A stretch of DNA of 43,209 bases. Origin: Pectobacterium betavasculorum (GTDB lineage Bacteria; Pseudomonadota; Gammaproteobacteria; Enterobacterales; Enterobacteriaceae). Below are positions 1 to 7,581 of this stretch, piece by piece. Position numbers and translations under genes: made by a program. The notes beneath the pieces were generated by a model, which ran no database searches, was not told the DNA's origin, and was given only the letters and a program-made list of their open reading frames with translations. The stretch spans positions 1 to 43,209 of the forward strand of contig NZ_JQHM01000019.1 of assembly GCF_000749845.1 (NCBI RefSeq). Reading direction: 5' to 3'. Numbering within the stretch: the first letter of the stretch is position 1; each line of letters begins with the position of its first letter.

Positions 1-70
1 AGGTGAAAGCCCCTGCGGTGATGTTGCCCTGCGTTTTCCCTTCGATGCTGATATAGCATGGAGTTGGCAT
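1..70 (-). CDS. hcp: Type VI secretion tube protein Hcp, 5' end only
   Basis: The reverse complement begins with an ATG at 70 and reads MPTPCYISIEGKTQGNITAG, then AFT, to the window edge. This is the characteristic N-terminus of enterobacterial Hcp, the hexameric ring protein that stacks into the T6SS inner tube and carries effectors. A good Shine-Dalgarno (AAGGAG) lies 6 nt upstream of the ATG, which fixes the start. Only 23 codons are present; the rest lies left of position 1. It faces the same way as the vgrG-effector module at the right end, but about 37 kb of unrelated chromosome separates the two. It is therefore probably an auxiliary hcp locus rather than part of that module, although what lies to the left cannot be seen. 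Confidence 0.85.
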   Translation of the reverse strand, partial: MPTPCYISIEGKTQGNITAGAFT

Positions 71-197
71 AGTTTTGCTCCTTGTTGTTGAACGAGTTGA
101 ATAACTTCACTGTTCGTATAGCAATCCTCATGCCAATTTATATCTTATTGTTTTTAATGATAAATTACTTAACTCAAATTTTCCCTAAGTCAAATTT

Positions 198-287
198 GAG
201 CAAGAAGTTGCGCAGACCTCGTGAAAAAACGGCATCCATTGCGCAAAAAGTGATTTATGCCAGAAAGTGAGCAAGAAGTTGCGCAGA
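198..287. repeat. Direct repeat pair and TGCGCA cluster upstream of hcp
   Basis: A 19-bp sequence, GAGCAAGAAGTTGCGCAGA, occurs exactly at 198-216 and 269-287. The palindrome TGCGCA occurs at 210, 240, 280 and 289. The repeats lie 130-220 bp upstream of the hcp start. They could be regulator sites or duplication debris; the sequence alone does not decide. Confidence 0.55.
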
Positions 288-470
288 ATGCGCAGTTATG
301 CTGAAAGTTTGCGTTAATGGTGTGAGATGGCCGTCTATTTGGAATGAATTAACTATTGATTGGGAATAAAAAAATGTTATTACCGATTAAAGGTGGAAAA
401 ATAATTTAAGCATTAATCGTTAGTTGCCTGATGCTGTGATAGCTAAGAATGTGATGGAGGAAGCGGGAGA

Positions 471-575
471 ATGAATAATAAAGAGGGAAATATCTGGTGT
501 TGGCATGTTGAAAATGGGTGGAAAGACAAAAACGGCGGGGCAGGTGCTTTGCCCCAACCGTATTCAGCTCAATGA
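471..575 (+). CDS. Small ORF, 34 aa, possible gene remnant
   Basis: An ATG at 471 follows a purine-rich GGAGGAAGCGGGAGA and opens a 34-codon frame beginning MNNKEGNIWCWHVENGWKDK. Its start overlaps, as ATGA, the stop of a short upstream frame ending NVMEEAGE, which is itself interrupted by a TAG at 421-423. That arrangement resembles the junction of two coupled genes now decayed. The avtA terminator hairpin lies inside it on the other strand. I do not recognise the peptide. The rest of the 71-592 interval holds only the direct repeats and no recognisable gene. Confidence 0.2.
   Translation: MNNKEGNIWCWHVENGWKDKNGGAGALPQPYSAQ
528..555 (-). terminator. Probable intrinsic terminator of avtA
   Basis: Reading the minus strand after the avtA stop, GGGGCA pairs with TGCCCC around a 7-nt loop (537-555). 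GCCG and a run of five T (528-532) follow. The U-run is a few bases from the stem, so efficiency is uncertain. Confidence 0.5.
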
Positions 576-592
576 CGACCTGTCGCCGACAA

Positions 593-1843
593 TTAGCCTT
601 CCTGCATCGCCTTTTCCACTTCTTCAGCCAGAATCGCGATACCGCGTTCGATTTTTTCCGGCTCTGGCACATAGTTCATGCGCATGCATTGGTGAGCGTG
701 CGGCCAGTCCTGATCTAAGCCAGGGAAGAAATAGTGACCCGGCACCATGAGGACGCCGCGTTTTTTCAGGCGTTGGTACAGAATTTCCGTCGTGATAGGC
801 AGATCCTTGAACCACAGCCACAGGAAGATGGCACCTTCTGGTTTATGAATCAGACACTGCTCGGGGGACAGATAGCGGCGGATAATTGCGATAGTCTCCG
901 TCACGCGCTGCTGATAGAACGGGCGTACAACGTCGTTAGATAAACGCAACAGATCGCCGCGCTGAATCATCTCATGCGCCAGTGCCGGGCCAACCGCGCC
1001 TGGAGACAGGCTAATGATGCCGTTCATGTTACCGATCGCCGAGATCACCTTTTCATCCGCAATCACGATACCGCAGCGCGAGCCGGGCAGACCCAGTTTG
1101 GACAAGCTCATGCACAGGATGATATTCGGGTTCCACAGCGGCGTGGCATCGCTAAAGATAATGCCGGGGAAAGGCACACCATAGGCGTTATCAATCAGCA
1201 GAGGGATATTGTGCTGCTGTGCCAGAATATCCAGACGCATCAGCTCGTCGTCGGTCAGCACGTTACCGGTAGGGTTAGTCGGGCGTGATACGCAGACTAG
1301 CCCGATATCATCGGTAATCGACAGATGCTCGAAATCGACGTGATATTTAAATTGCCCATCGGGCAACAGTTCGATTTGCGGACGAACCGAAACGAACATG
1401 TCTTCGTCCAGTCCAGAATCTGAATAGCCGATATATTCTGGTGCCAGCGGAAACAGTACCTTTTTCAGGCTGCCATCGCTGTGGCGACCAGCAAACAGGT
1501 TAAATAAGTAGAAAAACGCACTCTGACTGCCATTTGTCAGCGCAATATTCTGTGGTCCAATCTGCCAACCTAATTCATTACTCAGGAGTTCGGCTAACGC
1601 ATTGAGCAGCGTATCCTTACCTTGTGGGCCATCGTAGTTGCATAGCGCTTCCGTTAATTTCCCTTGTTCCAGCATATCCTGACACAGCTTTTGGAAGTAG
1701 CTGTCCATCTCCGGAATGTGCGCCGGGTTGCCGCCCCCCAGCATGATCGCGCCTGGCGTACGCAGCCCTTCGTTCAGATCGTCCATTAATTGGGTGATGC
1801 CAGCGTGGCGCGTGAATTTCTTGCCAAAAAGAGAAAAGTTCAT
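593..1843 (-). CDS. avtA: Valine--pyruvate aminotransferase
   Basis: A PLP-dependent class I/II aminotransferase that makes valine from 2-oxoisovalerate with alanine as amino donor (alanine-valine transaminase); cytoplasmic. I chose the ATG at 1843 because the protein then begins MNFSLFGKKFTRHAGITQLM, collinear with E. coli AvtA; the open frame extends 30 codons further but that part has no similarity. The length of 416 aa matches the family. Visible motifs are the substrate-binding region GGGNPAHIPEM, the SRPTNPTGNV motif, the DNAYGVPFPG stretch with the PLP-binding Asp/Tyr, and the Schiff-base lysine in SLSKLGLPGSRCG. The gene is transcribed alone, away from the DUF4432 gene, with a probable terminator downstream. 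Intact, with no unusual features. Confidence 0.95.
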   Translation of the reverse strand: MNFSLFGKKFTRHAGITQLMDDLNEGLRTPGAIMLGGGNPAHIPEMDSYFQKLCQDMLEQGKLTEALCNYDGPQGKDTLLNALAELLSNELGWQIGPQNIALTNGSQSAFFYLFNLFAGRHSDGSLKKVLFPLAPEYIGYSDSGLDEDMFVSVRPQIELLPDGQFKYHVDFEHLSITDDIGLVCVSRPTNPTGNVLTDDELMRLDILAQQHNIPLLIDNAYGVPFPGIIFSDATPLWNPNIILCMSLSKLGLPGSRCGIVIADEKVISAIGNMNGIISLSPGAVGPALAHEMIQRGDLLRLSNDVVRPFYQQRVTETIAIIRRYLSPEQCLIHKPEGAIFLWLWFKDLPITTEILYQRLKKRGVLMVPGHYFFPGLDQDWPHAHQCMRMNYVPEPEKIERGIAILAEEVEKAMQEG

Positions 1844-2146
1844 AGTTGATTTATCAGTGGTCGTACACAGGTTAGCGGCAACCATAGCGCTTGCGCTAAT
1901 AGGGTGCAATGTGGTCAAAAAACAATGCGGCAATTTTTTGCCCTGTTGTATGCGAAAAAATTAGCATTAATTGCTGATTGGTTTGTGGTCGGGACAATGC
2001 TTTCAGGTGACTTGCTTTATTATGCTGAAACGATGTCAGCTTTTTCCGATCAATGTCTCAATAATACTGCAAGTATTGTTTCTGTTAACAGATAATTAGT
2101 GAGATTAGTCAGATAAATAACGCGTCAATGCTGAATTTTTCCATCT

Positions 2147-2162
2147 GGTGATAGCTATCACA
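2147..2162. promoter_or_regulatory. Candidate CRP (cAMP receptor protein) site
   Basis: GGTGA-TAGCTA-TCACA differs from the consensus TGTGA-N6-TCACA at one position and is part of the longer palindrome TGATAGCTATCA. It is centred about 80 bp upstream of the DUF4432 start and about 310 bp from avtA, so the DUF4432 gene is the likelier target. The 1844-2235 interval holds no other feature I can name. Confidence 0.6.
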
Positions 2163-2235
2163 TTCTGATCATCCGCTGATTTGTAGTCTTTAGTTCGCAT
2201 TAGCTAAAACAATTCAGCAAAGAAGGGTGGTTAAC

Positions 2236-3444
2236 ATGAAAAAATTACTGGCTATGGGCATTACACTGGCGCTGGCATCATGGCAATTATCGGCACAGAC
2301 GTTTGTGCTGACGGATGCTGAAAGCAGTGTAGAAAAGGGAAACTGGCAAATCAGCAGTGATGCTCTGAAGATCAAGAATCAGCATTTCAGCATTGAGCAA
2401 AAAGTCCTGCACGGCGGACGTCAGGAAGGCAGTAAAGTTATTACGATTACCAGTCAGGACGGACTGAAAATTGCGCTCAGCCCGACACGAGGGATGAACT
2501 TACTGCATGCGGCAGGTAAAAACATCCGTTTGGGGTGGGATTCTCCGGTTGATGAGGTCGTCAATCCGAATACCATCAATCTGGAAAGCCGTAATGGATT
2601 GGGCTGGCTGGAAGGTTTCAATGAGATGATGGTGCGCTGTGGGTTCGAATGGACGGGGCATCCGGTCGTCAGCGATGGCATGATCTACACACTGCATGGC
2701 CGTGCGGGTAACACGCCTGCCTCAAAAGTGGTGGTGGAAGTCAGCGATAGCGCACCGTATACCATTACGGTACGGGGTCTGCTGAAGGAAAACAGCTTTA
2801 AGAAGTCGAATCTGGAAACCTGGACTGAGCTGCGTTACGTTCCCGGCAGCGAATCATTTACCGTGCATGATGTATTGACCAATAAAGCCGACTATCCACG
2901 TGACTATCAGATTATCTACCATAGCAATTTCGGCACGCCGATTCTGGAAGAAGGTGCGCGTTTCCTCGCCCCAGTAAAAGAGATTTCTCCGTTTAATGAC
3001 CACGCCAAAGCGGGTCTGGCGACCTGGCAAACCTATAAAGGGCCGACAAAAGATTTTGATGAGATGGTGTTCAACATTACGCCATATACCGATTCGCAAG
3101 GAAAAACGCTGGCCGCGCTGGTGAACAAGGCGGGAGATAAGGGAGTGTCGATTGCCTTTGATACTCACCAACTGCCGCTGCTGACGCTGTGGAAAAATAC
3201 GGATACGGAAAAACAAGGCTACGTGACAGGGATCGAACCCGGCACTAACTACGCTTATCCAGTCACGATTGAACGTGAGCAAGGGCGAGTCAAAAAGTTA
3301 CAGCCCGGACAGAGCACCACGTTTGAGCTGACATACAGCTTGTTGAGTAGCGCGGATGCGGTACAAAAAACGGAACAGAAAGTTAAAGCCATCCAGGGCG
3401 ACAACAAAACCACGCTGACGGAAAAACCGATCGCCGTCGAGTAA
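2236..3444 (+). CDS. Secreted DUF4432 (aldose 1-epimerase-like) protein
   Basis: A periplasmic or secreted protein of 402 aa. The ATG at 2236 has an AAGGGTGG ribosome site; a GTG at 2227 in the same frame lacks one. Residues 1 to about 22 form a signal peptide (MKKLLAMGITLALA core, cleavage near LSA-QT). The mature part has the galactose-mutarotase-like beta-sandwich pattern of DUF4432: LSPTRGMNLL near residue 84, then GLGWLEGFNEMMVRCG, LHGRAGNTPA, and a C-terminal GIEPGTNYAYP. Family members act on or bind sugars, but the substrate is not known and I infer none. Cytoplasmic DUF4432 proteins are also common, so the signal peptide is worth noting. A candidate CRP site upstream fits a role in carbon use. 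A hairpin follows the stop. Confidence 0.8.
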   Translation: MKKLLAMGITLALASWQLSAQTFVLTDAESSVEKGNWQISSDALKIKNQHFSIEQKVLHGGRQEGSKVITITSQDGLKIALSPTRGMNLLHAAGKNIRLGWDSPVDEVVNPNTINLESRNGLGWLEGFNEMMVRCGFEWTGHPVVSDGMIYTLHGRAGNTPASKVVVEVSDSAPYTITVRGLLKENSFKKSNLETWTELRYVPGSESFTVHDVLTNKADYPRDYQIIYHSNFGTPILEEGARFLAPVKEISPFNDHAKAGLATWQTYKGPTKDFDEMVFNITPYTDSQGKTLAALVNKAGDKGVSIAFDTHQLPLLTLWKNTDTEKQGYVTGIEPGTNYAYPVTIEREQGRVKKLQPGQSTTFELTYSLLSSADAVQKTEQKVKAIQGDNKTTLTEKPIAVE

Positions 3445-3455
3445 CCGCTATCTAT

Positions 3456-3480
3456 GCCGGCCACTAATGTGGTGGTCGGC
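3456..3480 (+). terminator. Hairpin after the DUF4432 gene
   Basis: GCCGGCCAC (3456-3464) pairs with GTGGTCGGC (3472-3480), nine pairs including one G-U. No T-run follows, so it may mark the mRNA 3' end or only partly terminate transcription. Confidence 0.35.
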
Positions 3481-3605
3481 CATCTCACGTTATGCTCACG
3501 CTTAGTCATCATCACGTAACGCCATAATTATCTTTTCTTATTCGTTCTCTCATTTTACGCGTACCTTGGGGAAGGTATTGTTACGTATTGGATCAGGGGA
3601 TGAAG

Positions 3606-4517
3606 ATGTCGTTGAAAGATGCGCTGCTCGCGCTTTGTGTCGTGGTGTTATGGGGTGTGAACTTTGTGGTGATTAAGGTCGGGCTGAACGACATGCCGCC
3701 TTTTTTATTGGCGGGGCTACGTTTTTCGCTGGTGGCGCTCCCGGCTATTTTATTTGTTCCTTTTCCGCGCATTCCTCTGAAATGGCTACTTGCCTATGGC
3801 ATGACAATCAGCTTTGGTCAGTTTGGCTTTTTGTTTCTCGCCATCAAACTGGGTATGCCTGCGGGGATTGCATCGCTGGTATTGCAGGCTCAGGCCTTCT
3901 TTACGCTGCTGGTTGGCGCGATATTGCTGTCGGAAAAGCTACGCTGGAATCACGTCGTCGGCATTCTGGTCGCAGCGATAGGGATGGTAGTGCTGGCGGA
4001 AGGGCGCACGGCGCTGCAAATGTCATCCGGTATGACGACCACTACGCTGCTGCTGACGTTGGCGGCAGCGCTGTCATGGGCGGTGGGTAACATCATCAAT
4101 AAAATTATCATGAGCAAAAACAGCGATGTGCGCATTATGTCGTTGGTGGTGTGGGGGGCACTGGTGCCTGTTGTGCCGTTCTTCATCAGTTCCTGGCTAT
4201 TTGAAGGTAGAGAGGCGATTGTCCATAGTTTAACCACCATTCAATTGCCGACGATCTTATCTCTGGTGTATCTGGCATTTGCGGCAACCATCATCGGCTA
4301 TGGGATTTGGGGAAGCCTGCTGGCGCGTTATGAAACCTGGCGTGTGGCGCCCTTGTCACTGTTGGTACCGGTGGTTGGATTGGTGAGCGCCGCCATTTTT
4401 CTTGGGGAATCTCTCTCGCTATTACAGATCGTTGGCGCAGTGATGATTATGGTCGGTCTGCTGGTGAATGTGTTTGGCGCGCGGCTGCGTTCATGGCGAT
4501 CCGTGCGGCAGGCGTGA
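3606..4517 (+). CDS. eamA: O-acetylserine/cysteine exporter, EamA family
   Basis: An inner-membrane drug/metabolite transporter of the 10-TMS EamA family; the E. coli orthologue exports cysteine-pathway metabolites. The protein is 303 aa from the ATG at 3606, where MSLKDALLALCVVVLWGVNF aligns with the E. coli start. GGGG at 3596-3599 is six bases from this ATG but directly abuts the alternative ATG at 3600, so 3606 is preferred. Two EamA repeats are visible. The first carries WGVNFVVIKVGL and GMPAGIASLVLQAQAFFTLL; the second carries AALSWAVGNIINK and YGIWGSLLARYETWRVAPLS, a stretch nearly identical to E. coli. Not evidently in an operon: about 160 bp separate it from the DUF4432 gene and 213 bp from ggt. 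Confidence 0.88.
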   Translation: MSLKDALLALCVVVLWGVNFVVIKVGLNDMPPFLLAGLRFSLVALPAILFVPFPRIPLKWLLAYGMTISFGQFGFLFLAIKLGMPAGIASLVLQAQAFFTLLVGAILLSEKLRWNHVVGILVAAIGMVVLAEGRTALQMSSGMTTTTLLLTLAAALSWAVGNIINKIIMSKNSDVRIMSLVVWGALVPVVPFFISSWLFEGREAIVHSLTTIQLPTILSLVYLAFAATIIGYGIWGSLLARYETWRVAPLSLLVPVVGLVSAAIFLGESLSLLQIVGAVMIMVGLLVNVFGARLRSWRSVRQA

Positions 4518-4730
4518 AGCTTTTGTTTTGTGATGGTGCGTATTTATCGTGCAGCGTCGCAAAGATAAGCGGCTATTTTCGCAATTTCTCACGCCTTTCC
4601 TACGCTTCTTACTGCTGCTGAGTCCGTTAAGTTAAGCCTTTGCCGTTTGTTGGCGCGGACTTTGCAAGTTGGTTTTGCAAGAAGATAGAGATAAAGCAGT
4701 AAGTAAAATCAATGGGATAAAGGGGTCTTC

Positions 4731-6509
4731 ATGAAAATAAAAAACACAACATCGGGAAAATGGTTGTTGTCGCTGAGCGTGACGGCGCTGCTAGTGAGTG
4801 GAAATGTGCAGGCGGCGTCTGCCCCTGCGGTGGAAGCGAAAAACGGCATGGTGGTCAGCTCGCAGTATCTGGCTTCGCAGATTGGCGTCGATATCATGAA
4901 AATGGGTGGCAATGCGATTGATGCCGCCGTGGCTGTGGGCTATGCGCAGGCGGTGGTGAATCCCTGCTGTGGCAATATCGGCGGCGGTGGATTTATGACG
5001 CTGCACCTGGCCGATGGGAAAGACACCTTTATCAACTTCCGTGAAACCGCACCCGCGGCGGCCAGTGCCAACATGTATCTGAACGCGGATGGGAGCGTGA
5101 AAAAAGACGCGAGCCTGTACGGCTATCTGGCCGCTGGCGTACCGGGAACGGTACTGGGGCTGGATACCGCGTTGCAAAAATACGGCAAATTGACGCGTGA
5201 ACAGGTGATGGCTCCGGCGATTAAACTGGCGCGTGAAGGGTTTGAACTCACACGTGCAGATACCGATATTCTGGACACCACCATCAAACGCTTCAAAGCC
5301 GATCCTGAAGCAGCGCGCATTTTCCTGCGCCCTGACGGCAGCGCGTTGCAGCCCGGCGATAAGCTGGTGCAAACCGATCTGGCGAATACGCTGGCGGCGA
5401 TTGCCACGAAAGGGCCGGATGCTTTCTACAAGGGCACAATCCCACAGGTGGTGGAGAAGGCGGCAAAGCAGGGCGGCGGCATTCTGACCGCGGCTGATTT
5501 TGCCAATTACCGCATTACCGAAACGGCACCGGTAACCTGTAACTATCGCGGTTATCAGTTTGTCTCTTCGCCGCCGCCCAGCTCCGGTGGCGTCACGATG
5601 TGTGAAATTCTCAATATTGTCGAAGGTTACGACATTAAATCGACAGGTTTTAACTCTGCGGCCACCGTGCATGTGCTGACGGAAGCGATGCGTCACGCTT
5701 ACATGGATCGCAACACCTACCTTGGCGATCCGGCGTTTGTGAGCAATCCCGTCGAGCGCCTGTTGAGTAAGGACTACGCTGCTGAAATTCGCAAACAAAT
5801 CGAACCGGAGAACGCGACGCCGTCCAAAAACGTACAGCCGGGGATTGGCCCGCACGAGCGACCGGAAACCACGCACTACTCTATCGTGGATAATCAGGGC
5901 AATGCGGTGTCCACCACGTATACCGTGAACGGGCGTTTTGGTTCGGTGGTGATCGCGCCGGGTACGGGTTTCTTCCTCAATAACGAAATGGATGACTTTA
6001 CCGTGAAGGTTGGCGAGAAAAACCTGTACGGACTGGTGCAAGGGGAACGTAATTCGATCGCCCCCGGTAAGCGCCCACTTTCGTCCATGAGCCCGTCACT
6101 GGTGACGAAAGACGGCAAAGTTTTCATGGTGCTCGGCTCGCCCGGTGGTTCGCGCATTATCACCATCACGTTGCAAACGGCGCTGAATATTATCGACCAC
6201 GGCATGGCACCGCAGGAAGCGGTGGATGCACCGCGTATTCATCACCAGTGGCTGCCGGACGAGGTGTATTACGAACAGCGTGGGCTCTCTGCGGATACGC
6301 TGAACCTGCTGAAGCAGCGCGGCTACAAGATGGTGGAACAGACTCCATGGGGCGCAGCGGAGCTGATTCTGGTCGGCTTGCCGGGCGCGGCGGGCGTAAC
6401 GCCTGCGGATTCAGGCAATGACTCAGCGGTATCCGGCAAGGTGCGTGAAGGTTACCTGTACGGCGCAAATGATATCCGCCGCCCGGCCGGGGCAGCGATA
6501 GGGTATTGA
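4731..6509 (+). CDS. ggt: Periplasmic gamma-glutamyltransferase
   Basis: An Ntn-hydrolase that cleaves or transfers the gamma-glutamyl group of glutathione and related compounds in the periplasm. It is made as a 592-aa proenzyme that cuts itself into two subunits. A signal peptide covers residues 1 to about 28 (LLSLSVTALLVSGNVQA). The self-cleavage site and nucleophile are seen as ETTHYSIVDNQGNAVSTTYT, with the catalytic threonine at about residue 380. Substrate-binding motifs include NIGGGGF near residue 88, FRETAP, SSPPPSSGGV and PLSSMSPSLV, and GSPGGSRI forms part of the oxyanion region. The start has an AAAGGGG ribosome site. Transcribed alone. The upstream gap (4518-4730) shows a repeated TTTGCAAG at 4661 and 4674 and nothing else I recognise. 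Confidence 0.95.
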   Translation: MKIKNTTSGKWLLSLSVTALLVSGNVQAASAPAVEAKNGMVVSSQYLASQIGVDIMKMGGNAIDAAVAVGYAQAVVNPCCGNIGGGGFMTLHLADGKDTFINFRETAPAAASANMYLNADGSVKKDASLYGYLAAGVPGTVLGLDTALQKYGKLTREQVMAPAIKLAREGFELTRADTDILDTTIKRFKADPEAARIFLRPDGSALQPGDKLVQTDLANTLAAIATKGPDAFYKGTIPQVVEKAAKQGGGILTAADFANYRITETAPVTCNYRGYQFVSSPPPSSGGVTMCEILNIVEGYDIKSTGFNSAATVHVLTEAMRHAYMDRNTYLGDPAFVSNPVERLLSKDYAAEIRKQIEPENATPSKNVQPGIGPHERPETTHYSIVDNQGNAVSTTYTVNGRFGSVVIAPGTGFFLNNEMDDFTVKVGEKNLYGLVQGERNSIAPGKRPLSSMSPSLVTKDGKVFMVLGSPGGSRIITITLQTALNIIDHGMAPQEAVDAPRIHHQWLPDEVYYEQRGLSADTLNLLKQRGYKMVEQTPWGAAELILVGLPGAAGVTPADSGNDSAVSGKVREGYLYGANDIRRPAGAAIGY

Positions 6510-6543
6510 TTTTATTTTCCTGTAAATTAGCGACCCGGTAAGG

Positions 6544-6976
6544 CTGAGGGATCCCCACAAACTCAGGACTAATAAACCAGCACCATATTCCGATAGGTGC
6601 TGGTGAGTTGGGCTAAAATACTCCCCAGCTTTAGCCGCCTGACCCGGATGCGGCCAATAAAGTCCCATCCAAGTACTTTGATATGCCGAAACCATTCATT
6701 GTGGCAGCCCGCGCCAGTGATGAGGGTGACTTTCGTTTGTGGTGCGATGGCACTGGCAAGCGCGTCAAGAAAAGCCTGAGAGGGATAACCACTCCGGTCA
6801 ACGGCAATAGCACAGCACGTCATATTTTTGGTCATCATGGAAGCAATCTGATTAAATATTCTCGGGATATCGTTATAAAGGGCAGAGTTTCGCAAAAGGC
6901 GGTTAACCCGTTTTATTTTATCTTTCACGCGGGCGGTGCCGGGTAAATAACGCCCGATGCAGGTAAGCACCGTTTA
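6544..6976 (-). mobile_element. IS4-family element remnant (IS10-like end)
   Basis: The left boundary carries CTGAGGGATCCCC (6544-6556), which closely resembles the terminal repeat of IS10/IS4-type elements (CTGAGAGATCCCC). The interior holds an internally deleted IS4-family transposase. The other end is missing: at about 6976 the sequence passes directly into a different, IS903-like element. It starts 34 bp after the ggt stop and has not damaged ggt. Confidence 0.7.
6569..6970 (-). pseudogene. IS4-family transposase, internally deleted
   Basis: The 133-codon frame includes LPGTARVKDKIKRV, NDIPRIFNQIASMMTKNM, IAVDRSGYPSQ, FLDALASAIAPQTKVTLITG and IKVLGWDFIGRIR, all typical of IS4-family DDE transposases. 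Two internal segments normally present appear lost in frame. One lies after GYPSQ, where the family usually continues with the first part of the catalytic core. The other lies after FIGRIR, so the catalytic core is incomplete and the product cannot be active. This reading rests on remembered family sequence, not an alignment. Confidence 0.75.
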
Positions 6977-7145
6977 TCAACGCAGCGGCAAAGCCATCAG
7001 CGTAAACATCGAGTCAACGACGCCCTGTAAAATCCGGAGCGGCAGGTTGAACACGCGCTTCATCATCAAGACCGTGGTAATAGCCATATAGCTGTAGCGA
7101 TCAGATCCGTCAATCTCCTGAAAGTTCGATTTATTCAACAAAGCC
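6977..7145 (-). mobile_element. IS5-family (IS903-type) 5' fragment
   Basis: The inverted repeat GATTTATTCAACAAAGCC (7128-7145) is the IS903-type end. On the minus strand it leads within about 50 nt into a transposase piece, MAITTVLMMKRVFNLPLR then ILQGVVDSMFTLMALPLR, which stops where the IS4-like remnant begins. The N-terminal transposase region normally found between the repeat and this piece is missing. The first ~55 nt match the end of the second IS903-type derivative at 14017-14071. Confidence 0.75.
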
Positions 7146-7581
7146 GCATTGCAACAAAGTCCGATGAAAAAATTATTTACCTTGTCGTACATTAATCAAT
7201 CTGGCTGAGCTGCTACTAATGCCATTCTTGAATTTTCTGTCATTCGGCATTCTCTATAATGAAGGGAAATTAACTAGTAACTCCATAACAAAGGTATTAT
7301 TGATCTTTGAATCAAGAAAAATCTTAACAAAAAAAAGATTTTTATTTTGTTTTTATTTGTTTATGTGAATCTTACTTCTATTTTTGAATTTTTAACCTAA
7401 TATTAATCCTGTTCTATCGGCTTGGATAAATAGCTTTTCATAATCGCGTTTTCCGTGTGGCCATAAATTATATGGCAAAAGTATTTTTCCACCTTACCTT
7501 TTGTTTTTTATATCTAATTTCATCATAAATTACCCATATTGGGTCGTGACATGTTCTGAATAGACGTTTCAACGTCAATGG
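7146..7581. other. AT-rich gene-free stretch upstream of the LuxR-type gene
   Basis: This interval is strongly AT-rich, with long A and T runs around 7310-7360, and has no credible ORF. It probably holds the promoter of the LuxR-type gene. The base composition differs sharply from the housekeeping genes on either side, which supports horizontal acquisition and possible H-NS binding (inference). Confidence 0.5.

Noticed and set aside
82-270. 62-codon ORF upstream of hcp with a hydrophobic stretch
   Set aside because: It starts at TTG without a ribosome site, contains one copy of the direct repeat, and lies in the hcp promoter region. No recognisable protein.
4661-4681. Repeated TTTGCAAG before ggt as an operator
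   Set aside because: Two short copies 13 bp apart are too little to support a site; mentioned only within the ggt entry.
4791-6041. 416-codon open frame antisense to ggt
   Set aside because: A shadow of the GC-rich ggt coding frame: composition is Arg/His-rich and it has no ribosome site or recognisable domain.
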